In this document: piece by piece, positions 59,440-64,000 of the stretch | Position numbering within the stretch: the first letter of the stretch is position 1 | Layout: each line of letters begins with the position of its first letter | Source: Hepsetus odoe | Lineage: Eukaryota; Chordata; Actinopteri; Characiformes; Hepsetidae | DNA length: 64,000 nt | Assembly: GCA_017165825.1 (NCBI GenBank) | Contig: CM029386.1 | Coordinates: 8,955,682 to 9,019,681 of the forward strand | Direction of reading: 5' to 3' | Notes under the pieces: generated by a model | Database searches by the model: none | Seen by the model: the letters and a program-made list of their open reading frames with translations, nothing else | What the model was told of the DNA's origin: nothing | Translations under genes and position numbers: made by a program

Positions 59440-60389
59440 AGTATTAGTAGAATTAGTAATTGAGCTTTTTAAAATTACTTTTTAATGCCTGCCCCAAACA
59501 ACCCCAGTATATATTGTTAGTAATAGTATTAGTAAAAAACAGTAGGAGTAGGATTAGTAGAAGTAGAAATAGCAGTACTTGTAATACTAGTGGTACTACT
59601 ATTAGTATAATTAGGAGTGGATTAGCAGTAGAAGCAGAAGCAGTAGAAGAAATAGAGCTGCAGTATTAGTATAAGTAGTCTGAGCAGCGTACAGTAGTAG
59701 TACTACTAGTAAACGCATTACTATTATAAATACTATAAGCAGTGCAGTACATGTAGTTGTACAGTGGACATAGAAGTAGTAGAATTCATTGTAGTAGAAG
59801 TAATAGTAGTAGTAGTAGTAGTAGTAGTAGTATTAATAGCGAAAGTAATATTTATAGTAGGAGTTGACATAGTGTCTGCGCAAAGTAGTACAACGTAATA
59901 GTAGAACTAGAAGTAAACTTCTACAGAATTAGTTTAAGTATTATGAGCAATGTAGTACTAGCAATGTAGTATGAGTGGAGGTAGTAGCAGTGGTAGAAGT
60001 AAACTTGCAGTATTAGTATAAGTAGTGTAAGCAGTGTAGTACAAATAGTAGTATAAATAAGAATGATGGTAGTAGTTGAAGTAAACTTGCATTATAAATA
60101 TAAATAGTATAAGTAGTGTCATACAAGTAGTAGTACAACTAAGAATGGATATTGTAGAATTAATTGTAGACTTCATGCTAATAGAATTAATAGTAGTACT
60201 ACTAGTACTACTAACAAGAATAGTATTTATAGTAGATGTCTGCACAATTTAGTCCAAAGTAGTATTAGAACTTGAAATAAACTTCTAAAGTATGTGTATA
60301 GTGTAAGTAGTGTAGTACAAGTAGTAGTAGTACTAGTAAGACTGTAGTGGCAGTTGTAGAAGTAGAAGTAAGCTAGTTTAGCTTAGGAT

Positions 60390-60995
60390 GCAGTGAGTAG
60401 AGGTGACATAGGTGGAGGAATTTAAAAATACTTGGGATCAACAGTTCAGAGTAAGGACGAGTCTGGAAAAGAGGTGAGGAAAAGAGGTGAGGAAAAGAGT
60501 GCAGGCAGTTTGGAAAGGGTGGAGAAGAGTGGCTGCAGTAATTTCTGACAGATGAGTACAAGCAAGAGTAAAAGGGAAGGATTTAAAAAGGTAAAAGGGC
60601 AGTAGTGAGACCAGCTATGTTGTATGGGTTGGAGACGGTGGAACTGACAAAAAGACAGAAAGTGGAGCGGGAGGCGTCAGATGCTGAGATTTCCATTGGG
60701 TGTAACGAGGCTGGACAGGATTAGAAATTAGTATATTAGAGACAACTCAGATTAGATGTTTTGGAGACAAAGTTAGAGAAGCAAGGTTGCGTTGAATTGG
60801 ACATATCCAGAGGAGAGATGAAGATTATATTGGAAGGAGGATGTTGAAGATGGATCTGCCAGGAAAGAAGAAAAGAGGAAGACCAAAGAGGAGGTTTATT
60901 GATGTGGTGAGAGAGGACATGCAGGTGGTTGGATTGAAGGAGGAAGATGCCGAAGATCGGAAGAAATAGAAACAGGAGCAGCTGTAAGAAGAAGA
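60390..60995 (+). mobile_element. RTE-type LINE 3' fragment
   Basis: Contains EFKYLGSTVQS-like, VVRPAMLYGLETVELTK, GHIQRRDEDYIGR and GRPKRRFIDVVREDMQ segments in sequence order, with frameshifts. Inserted within the TAG-rich array (59440-61440). Confidence 0.85.
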
Positions 60996-61047
60996 GTGCA
61001 AACAGTTTGGTACAAGTAGGACTGGAGGTAGAAGTAGTAGTAAACTT

Positions 61048-61226
61048 ATTTACAGTTGCAACATTTAGCAGACTTATCCAGGGTGACAGTCCCCCTGGAG
61101 CAACTCAGAGTTAAGGGTCTTGCTCAGGGACCCAGTGGTGGTAGTGCCAGAGGTGGGCTTCGAACGTGGGAACTCTTTAGCCATAGGGCCATAGGCAAGT
61201 ATCCTACCGCTAGACCACCACCTCCT
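61048..61226 (-). mobile_element. SINE family B
   Basis: Reverse copy with a small deletion in the gacgctcttatcc motif and a recognisable head (ggtctagcggtagg on the minus strand). Inside the TAG-rich array. Confidence 0.8.
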
Positions 61227-62452
61227 ATTTGTACATACAGTACTTATTTATATATACAGTATTAGCATAAGTAGTGTAAGCAGTGTAGTACAAGTAGCAG
61301 TGAAAGTAGTATCAGTACTCAGCAGAAGTAGAATTAGTAGAAGAAGCAGCATTATTTTATTTGTACTAGTAGTGCAAGTAATACTAGAAGTAGTAGTAAT
61401 AATAGAAGTAGTAGCAGAAATCGTAATAAAAGCAGTTTGACAGCACTAATAATAAGACAAGTATTTGTTTAAAAGATTACCTTTGTGTTTCCCACCACAC
61501 AGATACACTGAAATGGGATTGCACTGGTGTTTAAACACGATCACTAAAAAAATAGATAAATAATAAATGTGAATGGTACTTGCTGCCACAAGCCACAGGT
61601 AAATTGCCTTCACAATTAAACCTGCTTTTAGATGTATGACACAGGAGATTGTCATGGTAGATGGCGCTCTGCTCTGAGGCTCATGAGGGTACAGGTGTGC
61701 TTCTTTGGGGGCTGGTTATTTAAACCCCAATGAGTCAGAGCAGAGTCAATCATTCTCATGCACTTGTTTTCATGTTTTTTGTGCTCAGTTAATAAAAATC
61801 TAGTCTCAGAAACCCGGCTCTGCAATTACGTCCTACCCACATCACCCCAACATTAAAATGACAGAACACTAAAAAGAAGTAAATTAGATATGTGTTTATT
61901 ATGTTATTGTGAATATTATGTACTTTATGATGAATTATGATGGTTGTGTTAATATGCATTTCTGTCCTGAAAGGTATGCCAAATCATCTTAAATATGTCA
62001 AGAATTAATGGATTATTTTAAAGAATAACTGTTACATAAATGGAAAGGCATTTTGAAAAGCATTTGAAAACTGCCTACCAAGCATACACTGTGTAAGTGC
62101 AAGTGTTCCCTCAATGCCATAATCTCCAGGCTTATTCTATTGCAGTAGAAGCCATTTGAAATAGCAAACACAAGTACTTTTTAGACAGGACACATTTTCC
62201 TAGACATTTATCCATGGGGAAATGCTACAAGCAGACGCCTGTAATGTTTATGGCTGAAAAATTAGAGCTTGGATTCGCATTATGTGGGTTTGAGAATTAG
62301 CAAATTCTCAGAAATGCAGATGTCAAGAATCATTCTTAGCGGTCATTCCAGATAAGAACAGTTTTGCTTTCCAAAATTACATTTAAATTTTTAAGAGGGT
62401 TCTTTAAAAACAGCCAAGGGTTGTTGAAATAATACTTTGCACACCTTTAAAA

Positions 62453-62453
62453 A

Positions 62454-62502
<49 letters not shown>

Positions 62503-62503
62503 C

Positions 62504-62538
<35 letters not shown>
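62453..62538 (+). repeat. (GATA)n microsatellite
   Basis: About twenty-one gata/taga units with one gaca interruption. Confidence 0.95.
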
Positions 62539-62774
62539 GCCTTGTCTCACCTTTGCAAACATTTTTATAGTGTGTATGTGGAAATCTCTCCCTTTCAGTC
62601 AAAAAAGAGCAAAATCAAAGGTCTGGCTTGCAATCAACATTCCAGTGCATCTAAAAGGTAATTCAGATAGTTGGAGGTCAGAGGTTTGTGTGGGGTATGG
62701 CAGTGCCTCCACACAATACACCTGCACACAGTCAGGGTGGAATAAGTATGATCATTCAGTAAACTTTTAAAGTT

Positions 62775-62950
62775 AAAGAAGCAAGGTTGTATTGGTTTGG
62801 ACATGTCCAAAGGAGATATGAGGTTTATGGACATGGTAAGAGAGGACATGCAGGTGGTTGGTTTGAAGCAGGACGATGCAGAGGACAGGAAGAAATGGAG
62901 ACGGTTAGTCCGCTGTGGCGACCCCTAAATGGGAGCAGCCGAAGAAGTAG
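62775..62950 (+). mobile_element. RTE-type LINE 3' fragment, internally deleted
   Basis: WFGHVQRR is followed almost directly by the MVREDMQVVG and LVRCGDP codons and the gacccctaaatgggagcagc end, so the MLKMELPGKR segment is deleted. Confidence 0.8.
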
Positions 62951-64000
62951 AAGATTCAGCAAACTTTTGAACATTAACATCACCCTTCACTGGAACAGCC
63001 CCAGTCCCTTATTCGTACTATGCCCAACTTCACTTTTGTCACTATGCATAGTGGTAGGAATATTTGTTATGCAAACCCACCTCTTCAGACCGTACAGTCT
63101 TTCTGTAAAAAACTGATAATTATAAAATAATAAATCTGTAAATCTGTAAATTGTGAGTTGTATCACACCACTGACTGCCCACATTTTCCTGCCAGTCCTG
63201 GGGATTGAATCAGCAAACCTTTGGTTGCAAGTCCACTGACTCATCTAACCATTACTCCATGGTTGCCTCGTGAAAATTAATGACATGTAATAACAAAATT
63301 TAGTTATTGCATGTCATATATTCACATAGAATATAGTCTCCTTATGCTTGGTAAGGATGAATTATCTTTAGTTTTACACCCTGAGAAGGCTGAAGGGTCA
63401 TACATTTCTTATTCTTTGGAACAGTCAACTCCTCTCTTGGATTACATTTACTCATTTAGCAGATTAATGAGTCATATAAGCTCTGAGACCTTGAAAAGGT
63501 GAAAAACCTATTTTTCCCCACAGTATAATACAATGACCAAATAGATGGCAAACATTTGCATAAAGCATTGAATGTGCAAACCTTGACTTGCAATGCTAGG
63601 TTTTGGCACTATAGAACATGTGAGTGTGTAACTTGAAGGTCTGCAAAACTTTCACTTAGGTGAATAAATGATGAACAAGATACAACACACGTCTCTAGGA
63701 GAGTCTGTGTGGATTGGGACATTGAATAATAGTCAGCTGAACAATTCATGATTTAATATCCAACTTTTGCTTCCTTAGTTTAGAGCTGTAACTGTGATAC
63801 TAAACTCTACAACTCTACAATAACATCAAAAAAAGTCTTGACCTGCTCAAACCACATTCAGTTCTTCATTTTGGGGGTGCAGATTTAAGAATGTGGTTTA
63901 GGACACAGCATGACTTACCATGAGCTGTAAAAATTAAAAAAAACACATGCTATTCACAAAGCATTTGTAAATTAGAATGCCAAGTCCCAAACCACATCAT

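Larger units (their letters stand above)
59440..61440 (+). repeat. degenerate TAG/AGT-rich array with higher-order units
   Basis: Long runs of tag/agt trinucleotides. A longer unit (tattagtataagtagtgtaa, gcagtgtagtacaagtag) recurs near 59665, 59935, 60010, 60075, 60285 and 61260. Interrupted by an RTE fragment (60390-60995) and SINE B (61048-61226). Confidence 0.8.
61441..64000. other. right edge, intergenic
   Basis: AT-rich DNA with the GATA repeat and an RTE tail; no exon recognised. Confidence 0.5.

Noticed and set aside
62453..62538. CRISPR-like regular repeat
   Set aside because: Simple GATA tetranucleotide without spacers, in a eukaryotic genome; the units at 18.4-18.9 kb were also rejected as CRISPR.

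Overview
The window is vertebrate nuclear DNA, most likely from a teleost fish: intron-split genes with GT-AG junctions, AT-rich intergenic DNA, abundant microsatellites, tRNA-derived SINEs, RTE- and L2-type LINE pieces and a Tc1/mariner-like MITE. The SINE sequences suggest an otophysan (catfish or characin-like) fish, but that is an inference by eye.

Two multi-exon genes lie on the minus strand in tandem. The right-hand one (coding 46187 down to 23170) is lysosomal acid alpha-glucosidase, gaa. I could splice 19 coding exons by hand; every junction keeps phase and the sum is 2862 nt, 953 codons plus stop (human GAA: 952 aa, also 19 coding exons). It has an N-terminal membrane anchor, a six-cysteine trefoil domain and a GH31 catalytic domain with the nucleophile motif WIDMNEPSNF and the acid/base motif HWLGD. 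Its upstream region (about 47280-47360) has a TFEB/CLEAR-like E-box and two CCAAT boxes. A noncoding first exon probably ends at 46950, and a poly(A) signal lies at 23043-23048.

The left-hand gene (19391 down to 696, continuing off the left edge) is a micall2 homologue: CH domain, LIM domain, Ser/Pro-rich linker and bMERB domain in 15 recognisable exons. Unlike gaa it is broken: exon 3 has lost its acceptor and one base, and exons 6, 7, 8, 9, 12, 13 and 15 carry frameshifts or stops, while splice sites are otherwise retained. The flawless 2862-nt gaa frame and the flawless 3003-nt LINE ORF nearby argue against poor base calling. I read it as an unprocessed, decaying micall2 paralogue.

Mobile DNA fills the gaa introns and the right flank. 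An L2-clade LINE with an uninterrupted 1000-aa endonuclease/reverse transcriptase ORF (37088-40090, plus strand) sits antisense in a gaa intron. At least twelve copies of one tRNA-SINE family are scattered through the window. RTE-type LINE pieces occur at about 21.0, 24.0-25.8, 29.0-30.5, 42.8, 51.0-51.6, 60.4-61.0 and 62.8 kb. The copy at 29.0-30.5 kb contains a roughly 105-bp duplicate of gaa's own exon-15 acceptor region.

From 47.6 kb to the right end I see no convincing protein-coding gene: the stretch holds SINEs, LINE tails, a 511-bp MITE, microsatellites and a 2-kb degenerate TAG-rich array.
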